A stretch of 64,000 nucleotides of DNA from Strongyloides papillosus (Eukaryota; Nematoda; Chromadorea; Rhabditida; Strongyloididae): the NCBI GenBank assembly GCA_005656395.1, contig SRSI01000077.1, forward strand, positions 1,674,001 to 1,738,000, in the 5' to 3' direction. Of this stretch, positions 34,901 to 43,400 are shown in pieces. Within the stretch, counting starts at the first letter, position 1; every line of letters starts with the position of its first letter. The position numbers and the translations under genes are program-made. The notes beneath the pieces were generated by a model. It saw nothing but the letters and a program-made list of their open reading frames with translations, was not told where the DNA came from and made no database searches.

Positions 34901-35127
34901 CATTCATATCATCGTTTACAACTTTTGGACCACCTATATCAAAAGTAAATCCACTATTAAATTCGTTATTCTTTGATATCTTTCTTTTTTTGATTTTAAC
35001 TCCCTAAAAAAATTTTAAATAAAAAGATTTTTTTTATTTAACCTACTTCTGTATCACTTTCATCTGAGGAAGACTTTAAAATATCAACATCTTCGCTATC
35101 ACTATGAACTGTTGGATGGTACATCAT
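28968..35127 (-). CDS. ddx-27: DEAD-box RNA helicase DDX27/Drs1, 3 exons, 581 aa, split by a 4.37-kb intron
   Basis: Drs1/DDX27 is a nucleolar helicase for 60S ribosome assembly. Exons are 35047-35127, 34307-35003 and 28968-29935. The first join is phase 0 over 43 bp. The second crosses 29936-34306 (4371 bp) with donor GTCAGT and acceptor TTACAG, making Gly from G|GT: KICLLAG|GLDVKKQ, exactly as in the family. Exon 2 carries FDIGG, the Q motif region GFTNPTPIQEACIPVA, motif I SSTGTGKT and motif Ia PTRELA. Exon 3 carries TPGRLID, VLDEADRML, SATM, IVFVPTKKECRR, LASRGLDIEGV and HRVGRTARAG. Neither half is a helicase alone. The C-terminal tail is short and charged, so the protein is shorter than human DDX27 (about 800). 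Two complete MFS genes on the plus strand lie in the large intron. Start at the first of two adjacent ATGs. Confidence 0.9.
29936..30767. other. left part of the large ddx-27 intron
   Basis: About 830 bp of AT-rich sequence, with a TATATATATATATA run near 30077, upstream of the first nested MFS gene. It presumably includes that gene's promoter. No other feature supported. Confidence 0.4.
30768..32006 (+). CDS. divergent intronless MFS transporter nested in the ddx-27 intron, 412 aa
   Basis: Twelve hydrophobic helices in two six-helix halves with a short central loop at about residue 200 (PDESGKKTKIFTS). The start MSALTKSEINKRRIFIFLLT and the segment EQWIRTLIPFLQWG align with KILYTLCLIF and TQWTTTLLSFLQWD of the neighbouring gene, so the two are tandem paralogues. 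The MFS motif A between helices 2 and 3 is degraded: AYSIETIGIK instead of GQMTDSTGPK, losing the usual Gly and Asp. The relatives appear to be SLC22A18-like (TETRAN) transporters, but this is a weak call and the substrate is unknown. No intron is present, whereas the paralogue has one. It may be a functional divergent transporter; the frame is intact throughout. Confidence 0.72.
   Translation: MSALTKSEINKRRIFIFLLTLLFHSFEQWIRTLIPFLQWGLRPVPDVFTILTLNSIGNISIAIGTILTAYSIETIGIKKTAIICTFVIGMYQIIITQTSSFYVFGAYQILLIFNNMPTVLNVLIANMLGEYADINEITHFITEQNIPYSVAMALGPYLAIQSLFFISPLITNSALACGIIHLLLLIPIISVMPDESGKKTKIFTSFNIGIYFELLKNKTVFITLALIALIYGPASCYDQILRFQLSTHMLISPNSMCILALVIGLSTLITSLVILPYLHSKFGPQNIIIFGAGILCCSYLYLSRATEFNSFLIGCPLHAIGSTISIGCLTATLMASVPKIYFAKAAALNRIVQVTSMSLTPILTGYYIDRSEISLMCYVATALTLLSILIVHKFGNFMKIHVMNLPTLLRDN
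32007..32994. other. spacer between the two nested MFS genes
   Basis: About 990 bp of AT-rich sequence inside the ddx-27 intron. It holds the 3' flank of the first gene and the promoter of the second. The only structural feature is a perfect 9-bp hairpin at 32825-32852. Confidence 0.4.
32825..32852. repeat. 9-bp inverted repeat (hairpin) upstream of the second MFS gene
   Basis: GGAGAGATT at 32825-32833 and its exact complement AATCTCTCC at 32844-32852 enclose a 10-nt loop. It is GC-richer than the surroundings and lies about 140 bp upstream of the next start codon. It could be an operator-like site, an RNA hairpin, or chance. Confidence 0.35.
32995..34253 (+). CDS. MFS transporter (SLC22A18-like), 2 exons, 403 aa, nested in the ddx-27 intron
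   Basis: Exons are 32995-33971 and 34019-34253, with a 47-bp intron ending TTTTTTTCAG; AG|C gives a Ser codon. Twelve membrane helices. MFS motif A is intact between helices 2 and 3 (GQMTDSTGPK). The helix-1 segment QWTTTLLSFLQWD is shared with the upstream paralogue. A conserved arrangement LGYIQSFGSLMNVIGALALG and later TDLGKATGLASMTQWL resembles the SLC22A18/TETRAN group of proton-coupled drug or cation exporters; I would not name a substrate. The stop codon at 34251-34253 lies only 53 bp from the end of ddx-27 exon 2 on the other strand, so the two transcripts must overlap or nearly so. Confidence 0.8.
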
Positions 35128-35243
35128 TTTCAAAAGGCAATATTTATTATTTAAAAAATTTATATAAAAAATAATTTAAAATTAATGTTAATATCTATCC
35201 AAAAAATAAACGGCATTTTCGTGTTAAGACATCTCTTAAGATA

Positions 35244-36044
35244 ATGATTTCAACTATTAACAAAAATTGTCTTGTTACTTCTAAACCCTATCTTTTCTCG
35301 AATGTGTTTCGAATTAAGATACCTGAGAATCTTTCCAAGTGGAGTGATAAGTGGGATGAGTACAATCCACCCGACTATACTTCAGTCGAAGCTACATATA
35401 AAAGTTGGTCTGATGATAAAGAGTTGAATGATACTAATTACAAATGGAATGAAATAGATGGAAAAATTAACAGAAAATCTTTTATGGGACATTACCAAAT
35501 ATCGACAGACAATCGCCCTTTAAATCCAATTGGAAGAACAGGTTTAAGAGGTAGGGGAATTCTTGGAAGATGGGGGCCTAACCATGCTGCAGACCCTATT
35601 GTGACGAGAATACTGGATGGTAAATTACAGTTCGTTGCTATAAAAAGAAAGGACACTGGAGAGTGGGCAATTCCAGGAGGTATGGTTGATGAAGGAGAAA
35701 ATGTTCCAACAACACTCAAAAGAGAATTTACTGAAGAAGCGTTAGATAACATACCATCTAACTATGTAGAGGAATTATTTAACAATGGCATTCATTTATA
35801 CAGTGGGTATGTCGATGACCATAGGAACACAGACAATTCTTGGATGGAAACTTCCGTATACCTGTTTCACGATACGAAGAATTTACTATCATCTGTAAAT
35901 TTCAAAGCTGGCTCGGATGCTAGAGCTGTAAATTGGATAACATACTCAGAATCTTTATCTCTATATGCTGATCATAAAAAATATTTATCGTTGGCTTATG
36001 ATAAACTTAAAAAAGTTCTACAAAGTACTTTAATAAATAATTGA
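35244..36044 (+). CDS. ndx-6: NUDT9-like ADP-ribose pyrophosphatase, 266 aa
   Basis: Intronless. NUDT9 hydrolyses ADP-ribose to AMP and ribose 5-phosphate. Residues 90-120 carry the NUDT9 signature RPLNPIGRTGLRGRGILGRW followed by GPNHAADPIVTR. The Nudix box at about 145-167 is GGMVDEGENVPTTLKREF then TEEAL, matching GX5EX7REUXEE with the catalytic glutamates intact, unlike the degenerate box of the TRPM2 channel domain. YSGYVDDHRNTDNSWMET after the box is also diagnostic. The N-terminus (KNCLVTSKPYLFSNVFRIK) is basic and lacks early acidic residues, consistent with a mitochondrial presequence as in human NUDT9, but this is inference. It is divergent from ddx-27 with only 116 bp between starts, and convergent with exportin-2. 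Confidence 0.92.
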   Translation: MISTINKNCLVTSKPYLFSNVFRIKIPENLSKWSDKWDEYNPPDYTSVEATYKSWSDDKELNDTNYKWNEIDGKINRKSFMGHYQISTDNRPLNPIGRTGLRGRGILGRWGPNHAADPIVTRILDGKLQFVAIKRKDTGEWAIPGGMVDEGENVPTTLKREFTEEALDNIPSNYVEELFNNGIHLYSGYVDDHRNTDNSWMETSVYLFHDTKNLLSSVNFKAGSDARAVNWITYSESLSLYADHKKYLSLAYDKLKKVLQSTLINN

Positions 36045-36109
36045 AAAAAACTATTGAAAAATTATTTTAAAAATGGTGTTGTAAAAATAAAGTTAATTAA
36101 TAAAATTAA

Positions 36110-39025
36110 TTACAAAACAGTTTCAACGTATTTCTTTAGTAATACTAAACTTTCATCACATTCAGGTGGAAAAGAGATACCGGAGCCTTGTAATTTTGAA
36201 ACAGCTTCAGCAAAAATACGGTGATATTGTTTGTACTCTTTGAAAATGTCTTCTTCTGGTCTTGATACACTAAGACGACAAAATTTATTATTAAAATTAT
36301 CTTCGTCAAACACTAACTCTTCGTCAACCTCGACATGTGAACTAACATTAGAAATACCCTTTATGGAAGCACCTATTAATTTTACAACGCCATTAAACAA
36401 TGCTCCAAATGATTCACTTATAACATGTGGCTGACTTTCAAATAACTTAGCCATGCCGAGTATGAGCATTTTTCTTTCAAAAGAAGTTGTCATCTGGGCA
36501 ATACCGGTCAGTTCAATCGCAAATACACGATTCATTGTCATTGTAGCTAAACCATCTTGAATGGCATTAACAGAGCGCACGAATTCGTCAGCGCCTACGA
36601 CCAAGATAAATCGACAAACAAAAATCATCATATTCTTCTGAAGTTTAAATGTCTTTGATCGTGAAAGTCTTGAGAAAATAGGTATAAATAAAGATTGAAC
36701 AGTTATACTTGGATACTTATTCAAGTATGGTAATAAAGCATTTCCAAGTGAAAATCCATGTTGATCATTAGCTTTGGATCCAATCAATCTATTGTAAATA
36801 TCAAATAACTTTTTGACATTTTCTTCAGAAAACATTTGATTTGGGAAAGCATTAATATATGCCTCAAGAGCTATAACACCAGCCGGAGCATTTGTGCTGT
36901 GTTGCCATATTTGTGGTGTTAAAACAAATTGCATAAATCCATGGTAAGCATCACTGTTTACATTCTCTCCCCTCGAAATTGCTGCCGAACATTGAGTAAT
37001 GAGAAGAGCAGATATCTGTAGAGCATACGGAATGTAGTCTTCAATATTCTCTGTAAATATATGTTCGATAACAGGGAGAACAGCTTTATCAATTCCACCG
37101 GCAACCTTTGAATAAGCTTTTTTGATAACGACACACATACATTCAAAAATGTAGTGGATATATACAGGATTAGCTGATTGTTTAAGAGCCGTAAATGACA
37201 ATTTGGCTAAAGCATTAATAATATTATCGGCTCCAGCTGCTGTTGAATCATCCATAAAACTTAACACCCTCATCAATGCCTTTATAACATAGGGAGTGAT
37301 GCTTGTAGATCTAAGTTCCAATATTTGAGCAATAGAACCAATCAGTGCTGGGGTATCAACATCTGAACTGGTGAAAAGTAGTTTGTTATCGCGTGTTTTA
37401 GTATTTAATATTTTGTCGATCATATTTCCAGTGTACCAGTGAATTATTTGATTCTTGGATGCCAATAATCTTCCTACAACCGGTCCAGATACAAGTTCTT
37501 TCAAAGCAAGTGGTTGAAGTTTATGTCGGAAAGTGAAGGCAAATTTCAATGCGGAGCACGTAATAATAGGCAATTCATCAGGTAAACTTTCGACAATCTC
37601 AGGACGGACATACTGAGTATAGAAATCATCTAAATTAACGAAATCAGTTACTTTTGTAGCACCCATTCGAGCAGTTTCACCACGTATTAGCATAGAAGTT
37701 ATCATGGAAAAAGTAATTTCTTTTTGAAGCCAATTACTCTTTCTATTTGCAGAAAATGCGCCAACGAATTCCTTGAGTAAGTCCTGAACTATCGGCGTTA
37801 CTTGAGCTGGGTAGTCAGTTGAAAGAATTTTTAGTAAATCTGCAGCACCTCTTCTTTTAGTGTGTGCATCACCTCCTTCTAAATCCTTTTTTAAATACTC
37901 AGCGGGATCATCTTCGAAAGTTTCGATATCATCTTGTGACATAACCATATTTTTAATAACAATATCTCTCAAAAGTAATGCCAAAACACCTTCGGCAGTA
38001 AACATACTCTGGTACTGTGGTCTTATACAAATAGCTCCAAGGAAATTCATAGAAGCATTAATTAACGAGTCACAATTGTCAGCATTTCCATTTGCAAAGA
38101 ATTTCTCCCATATCAATTCTACACATGGTTGCATATAGGGTAGAAATTCCTCTTCATATCTCTGTGAGAATAATGTAAAAATCTCACATAAAGAGACTCT
38201 TAATTTATTATAAGGGTCTTCTTCGTTAGATGGCGAAAATGGGTAAAAATCCATGTTAATTTTCATTAATGCGAGGAAAGCTTCCATCCATGTTTTAAGA
38301 TTATCTTCAAAGTATTCACAAAGATCTTGTGAATTAAGAGAATGAAATATTTCAGAACAATAGAAAATACAATCAAACATTTCTTTGCATTGTTCAGGAG
38401 TATAGTTTCTTTTTTCTGAACACTCGACAACCATTTTTACAACTTCAACAAAAAATTTTGTTATCGGTTCAGCGCAAACAGTTAACACATAGCGGATTTC
38501 CCTCCATAATTCCTCACTTTTCATTTCATATCTATATCTTTTAAATAACTCATCCATTGAGATTACAGAAACTTTTGCACTTTCTGATATCCCTCCACGT
38601 AATGCTTCACTCAAAACAGTGGCCAAATTTTGCCATTGCTCCGGGAAATCCGTCTTAGCTATTAATGTTAAAGACGATAATAACTGATCTCTAACTTTCT
38701 TATCACCGGAATTGCCAAACAATACTTCTAGCACCGACTGTCTAATTTTTTCCCTTTCCAATTGATCAAGAGGTGCTGTTCCACTACTACCTGTCCATTG
38801 ATACCTGATAAAATTCTTCACGGCTACTGCCGCACAAGTTACGACAGCTTCGGGTATATTGGCATTCATACCACTTCTTGTATCGCAGATCTTTAGCAAC
38901 GTACAACAAAAACCGGCATTTTCAGTAAATTGGGACATCTGCATTTCCGCAGACTGTCTTATTTCTTTGTCACTGCTAAGAGTTCCCTGCAATGCATTCA
39001 ATACCATTTCTACATTATTATCCAT
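36110..39025 (-). CDS. xpo-2: exportin-2 (CAS/CSE1), importin-alpha recycling factor, 971 aa
   Basis: Intronless. CSE1 returns importin-alpha from nucleus to cytoplasm in complex with RanGTP. The N-terminal importin-beta-like domain is recognisable (NALQGTLSSDKEIRQSAEMQ, then AAVAVKNFIRYQW), followed by HEAT repeats along the full length. Typical CSE1 segments include CEIFTLFSQRYEEEFLPYM, PAEYLKKDLEGGDAHTKRRG with ADLLKIL (about 390-410), and the C-terminal CSE1 domain (PLALKELVSGPVVGRLLASK, MFSEENVKKLFDIY). Length agrees with yeast and human proteins (960-971). Nothing is missing. Convergent with ndx-6, 65 bp apart. Confidence 0.93.
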   Translation of the reverse strand: MDNNVEMVLNALQGTLSSDKEIRQSAEMQMSQFTENAGFCCTLLKICDTRSGMNANIPEAVVTCAAVAVKNFIRYQWTGSSGTAPLDQLEREKIRQSVLEVLFGNSGDKKVRDQLLSSLTLIAKTDFPEQWQNLATVLSEALRGGISESAKVSVISMDELFKRYRYEMKSEELWREIRYVLTVCAEPITKFFVEVVKMVVECSEKRNYTPEQCKEMFDCIFYCSEIFHSLNSQDLCEYFEDNLKTWMEAFLALMKINMDFYPFSPSNEEDPYNKLRVSLCEIFTLFSQRYEEEFLPYMQPCVELIWEKFFANGNADNCDSLINASMNFLGAICIRPQYQSMFTAEGVLALLLRDIVIKNMVMSQDDIETFEDDPAEYLKKDLEGGDAHTKRRGAADLLKILSTDYPAQVTPIVQDLLKEFVGAFSANRKSNWLQKEITFSMITSMLIRGETARMGATKVTDFVNLDDFYTQYVRPEIVESLPDELPIITCSALKFAFTFRHKLQPLALKELVSGPVVGRLLASKNQIIHWYTGNMIDKILNTKTRDNKLLFTSSDVDTPALIGSIAQILELRSTSITPYVIKALMRVLSFMDDSTAAGADNIINALAKLSFTALKQSANPVYIHYIFECMCVVIKKAYSKVAGGIDKAVLPVIEHIFTENIEDYIPYALQISALLITQCSAAISRGENVNSDAYHGFMQFVLTPQIWQHSTNAPAGVIALEAYINAFPNQMFSEENVKKLFDIYNRLIGSKANDQHGFSLGNALLPYLNKYPSITVQSLFIPIFSRLSRSKTFKLQKNMMIFVCRFILVVGADEFVRSVNAIQDGLATMTMNRVFAIELTGIAQMTTSFERKMLILGMAKLFESQPHVISESFGALFNGVVKLIGASIKGISNVSSHVEVDEELVFDEDNFNNKFCRLSVSRPEEDIFKEYKQYHRIFAEAVSKLQGSGISFPPECDESLVLLKKYVETVL

Positions 39026-39557
39026 GTTTAATTTTGACGTTAATATAATTTCAAAAATACCGGCGGTATGAGTTAGCTAATATATGTGAATTCTGTAAAT
39101 GCAGTATAAAAAATTATACAAATTAAATGTGACAAGACAAATCTACAAAAAAATGTATTTAAAATAAACTATACTCTACTTCATTTACAATCGTTAAAAA
39201 ATATGAACAAAGAGAAAGAATGACGGAATAATAACTTGAAGAAAAATGATGAAATGCAACGAGAAAAGAGCGTTAAGGCGCCTTTTTACAACAATTGAAA
39301 ATGGTAAATGCCTTTTTATTTCTTGCAAAGAAAAAGGCAAAACATTTTGGAGAGTTGTACTTCTTTTTTTGTGTTGTTGAATATGATACGATGGCAATGT
39401 AATTTTTTCCAACGCATCGCGGCATGTTCTACAGGGCAATTTAATAAATTGTGCTTTGTAGTGGTGTTTATTTTGGCAAATTATAGAAATTTTTAAAGGT
39501 TACTTTTTATACGTATGGTTATTTAAAATTATCAAGTCCTTCTTCATAAATTTTTGC
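39026..39557. other. exportin-2 upstream region
   Basis: About 530 bp between the exportin-2 start and the REEP stop, both minus strand. The centre (39230-39490) is GC-richer than usual here and contains AAGGCGCCTT at about 39273 and a 9-bp hairpin TGCCTTTTT...AAAAAGGCA at about 39308-39338. Overlapping open frames on both strands have no protein character. It is probably the exportin-2 promoter. Confidence 0.4.
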
Positions 39558-40093
39558 TCAACTTTTGAAACCCTGTACACTCATTATAGAATTATTGTTG
39601 TGTGGTAAAAATGGTTTGATATATGATCTATAAATCCTTATAGAACCTCTGCTCCATTCAGATGACAGATATATTAGAAAAACAGTCCTCAAGAATACAT
39701 AACAAGGAACGTAACTTTCTATATAAAGTACAAAGTAATCCAATACATGCACAAATGCATGGAAAGGCCAGTACATTAATAATCTCGTAGTCTCATATCG
39801 TTCTTTTTTTTCTACATTTTGATAGAAGTAATATATTGGCAATGAGACTGTTATCAAAGTCGAGATGAGTAGTGCTCCGGGACCTGTTAATAGGTATAGT
39901 GAAAGAAGTGCTATAAACACTGTAAAGAAAATAGTTGAATTTTTTTTATTAAAAACTCACTGTAAACGACTTCATGCCTTAATAGTTTAAATTGTTTTCC
40001 AATTTTTCCTATTATTCGATTAAATTCGTTATCTTTTGACAATTGAATCTTCAAACTATTGTGGATCTCCTTTTGAAGTAAACATTGAGTCAT
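39558..40093 (-). CDS. REEP/DP1/Yop1 family ER-shaping membrane protein, 164 aa
   Basis: Exons are 39961-40093 and 39558-39919, with a 41-bp intron; A|TG makes Met45. REEP5/Yop1 proteins insert hairpins into ER membrane and stabilise tubules. After a charged N-terminal segment (HNSLKIQLSKDNEFNRIIGK) come two hairpin hydrophobic regions: FIALLSLYLLTGPGALLIS and TLITVSLPIYYFY, then FVHVLDYFVLYIESYVPCY and FLRTVFLIYL. The segment YWPFHAFVHVLDYFVLYIES and the following YRSYIKPFL are the TB2/DP1/HVA22 core. The donor is GTGAGT. It lies 180 bp from the retrotransposon, on the same strand. Confidence 0.85.
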
Positions 40094-40273
40094 TGTCCTG
40101 TTAGTATATTACATAAGAATTTTGGTTAATTATTTCGATTAAAAAATTGATTTTAAAGCAGAAATTTGTTTAAAAAATGATAATATTCAGAAGGGTTACA
40201 TAATTAAATGTTTTATTGTAAAAATATTGAAAAAGTGGTAAATGATTATAGTAAAGATATGTTTTATTAGTTT

Positions 40274-40436
40274 AGTAAATTTTAAAATGTGTCTGGCGAT
40301 CTTTATTGAAATGGTTTATTAGATGACAAGTAAAAATAAGTGATACAATAAAAAAGAGAGTATGAGTATTTTTAAAATTAAAGTATTTATATATATGTTA
40401 ACCCAAACATTTTGTTTTGTTCTAGAATTTTCTACT
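40274..40436 (-). repeat. 3' LTR of the gypsy element
   Basis: Identical over 163 bp to the 5' LTR. On the sense strand it starts AGTAGAAAATTC and ends AAAATTTACT, giving AGTA...TACT termini. The TAG stop codon of the polyprotein lies inside its first bases. It carries a TATA-like TATATATAAATAC and, near the end, AATAAACC and CAATAAAG polyadenylation signals. Confidence 0.95.
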
Positions 40437-43400
40437 CCTCCTTTGTTGAATCAGTTACTCCCTCATGAAACTTCTTTATCGTTTGTTTAGACGCGACTCT
40501 AGGACGACCTTTACTTCCCTTCTTTTGATAGAATACTCTATTGTGGTCAGAGCTTGTAACGACGAAAGGTCCTTTATAAACAGGTGCTAGCTTGTTGGAA
40601 GGTATATGATCGCGAACCAGAATAAGATCACCTTTAGCAAATTCTTCCTGAGTATGAGGTAGATGATGAGGGTGAGAATCTAAACGTTTGTTGATTAATT
40701 TGTTGAAGGCGATAGAATGAGCTAGTTGAGTTTTATATAATAAATCAGCAACACATGTATCACTATCATAATTTCCTGGATGTACATATTTGAAGTCTAT
40801 TATGAGATTCGGTGGAGTTCCATAAAAGAGGTGAAATGGAGAAGTATCAAGTGAATCCGAAGGAGAAGTATTTATAAAGAAAGTGCAGTAATCCAGTAAC
40901 TTGTCCCAAAATTTGTAGTTGGGTGGGATAGTGGTGTCTGATAGAAGTTTGGAAATACAGGATTCTAATGTGCGAAAGGAGCGTTCAATTAATGATGATG
41001 ATTCATGAAGATATGGTGTTCCTTTCTTGTGTTCAATCCCTAAAGCAGAGCAGAATTCAGTGAAATCATCTCCAAAACATGTGGCGTTGTCTGTTTGAAT
41101 ACCAAGAGGTTTCCCATGGCGGACTACGAGAGAAGTTACTGCTTCAGTTACTTCTCTAGTGGTACTTGCTTCAACTGGTTGAGCCATTATGAAACGTGAG
41201 AAGCAATCGACAAGACCTACTATGTAACGATAAGAATTGTTTGATGATAAAGCTGGGTTGAAAGGTCCACACAAGTCAGCACTATAACATAAACGTGGAA
41301 GAGTATATGCAATGGTTGATGGAGCAGGTTTCTTGGCATACGAGATATTGCGGTATTGACAAGTTGAACAGGTTGACGTGATTTCTTTGATGATATCCTT
41401 AGCATTCTCATTGAACCAGCGTAACTTCAAAATAGCAGTTAACTTGTTTTTACCAAAATGACCACACTGATGTACTTTCATGGCTGTTTGTTTGTATTCA
41501 TTGAGAGGAAGATAAGGGACGAATACTGAATCATCATTATGCTTGATATACTTTCCTATTATTCCATGTTTCGTTTCAAGATCAAGACCAGTTGTGTCAC
41601 ATTTAGATTGTATATCACGAATGTTGTATTCACCAACAAGATTCTTAGCCTGGAGTACATTGATTTGGGAGACTTCTTCGCTTGTGGGATGGGATCTAGA
41701 GAGGAGGTCAGCAACATGATTCAATGGACCAGGGCAGTAATTAGGAATGATGTTGTATTCAGACAATTCATAGATCCATGATTCAAGCAGAGGTGTACTT
41801 TCATTGTGAGATTCCGAAGACAATAGTTTGATGACCGGACGATTATCACAATGAAGGTATATTGGTCTTCCAATTAAACGAATTCTCTGGGAACGGAAAA
41901 AGAGAGTAATACAGTGTAATTCCAAATGGGTGGAGGAACGAGTTTTTATGGAGTGAGGTCTACACTTTGACCAAAACATGATTGGTATGGGTGTAGGAGA
42001 TTCATTGCCGAGTTGTTTCTTCCATTGGATCATTGCAGCTCCATATCCTACTTGGGAAGCGTCTGTATAAACATGTACCGGTAACGTTTCATCGAAATGA
42101 CCTAACGATGGAGCGTGACTGAGACGGTTCTTCGCTTCATTAAAAGCTTTGACTTGTTCATCTCCAAAGACGAAAGGTGTGTTTTTATGTAGCAGCTTAT
42201 AAAGTGGTTGAAGTAAGGTGGCATATCCGATTACGAATGATTGGAAAAACCCGATACAACCGATGAATGAACGTAGTTGTCTTACATTTTGCGGGACAGA
42301 TATTTTTGATATTGCCTCGATAGATGTAGAGTCAATTTCAAGACCATTGGTAGAAACACGATGACCTAAAAATTTTAAAGAACGAGAAAGGAAACAACAT
42401 TTATCACCTGATATTTTTAAACCATGGTCGTACAGGACTTTAAGTGTTGTTGCTATATCATCAATGTGCTGCATTGGATCATCAGAAGAAGAGGTTACCA
42501 GCCCATCATCAGCATAGAAACGTACAATGTTTTTATAAGGTGCCGTGATTTTGTCCATGATCTCCGCTACAATACTTGCCGAATTGATAAAACCTTGTGG
42601 TAGACGGGTAAACTCAAAAATTCCTTCATCTTCAGTATACAGGCCGAATCGGTGACAATCCCTTTCATCAAGTTTGAATTGGTGATAACAAGAGACAAGA
42701 TCGATTTTACTGAAGTACTTGTAGGAGTGAAGATTGTCAAGTAAATTTCTTATGTTGGAGCAAGGGTAACGAGCAGGTACGGTATTAGCATTTGTCTTTC
42801 TCAGGTCAAGAGTTGCACGGTAACCATTACCATCAGGCTTCTTTACGCATATGAGATTGTGCAGAAATTGTGTCGATGACGGTCTTATTACACCCGATTG
42901 TTTAAGTTCATTGATGAGATTCGTAGCTAGCGGTTTTAATGAGGGACTCCAAGGGGATTTTCGAAATACATGTGGGATCTGGCTTAGGAATGATTGTCTA
43001 GGTACAGGAATTTTGCATAGACCAATGTCAGTTTTGTTCAAAGCACACATCTTCGGGTACTCGGGGAATCTTTTGATAATCTCTGAAGTAACATCAATTG
43101 GATGATCAGCAGCCTCAACAACAAAGTTATTAAGAATCTTTGAAATATCATGTTTCTCAAACGTTAGAACAGTATCATCAAAACTAATGGTTTGTTGTGG
43201 AATATCAAAAGTCACAGGTCCAAGAATATGCAGGGTTGGAGTACCTAAGATGATTTTGTATGACTTATCCAACTGTGATCCAGCTACAACATCCAAATCC
43301 GCATTAATCTGTCTATCCTTGATCGTTAAACACATGGTTACTTTACCCAAAGTGTTGCTAATAGCACCAAAAGTTGTACGAATACGTGTAGAAGAAGAAG

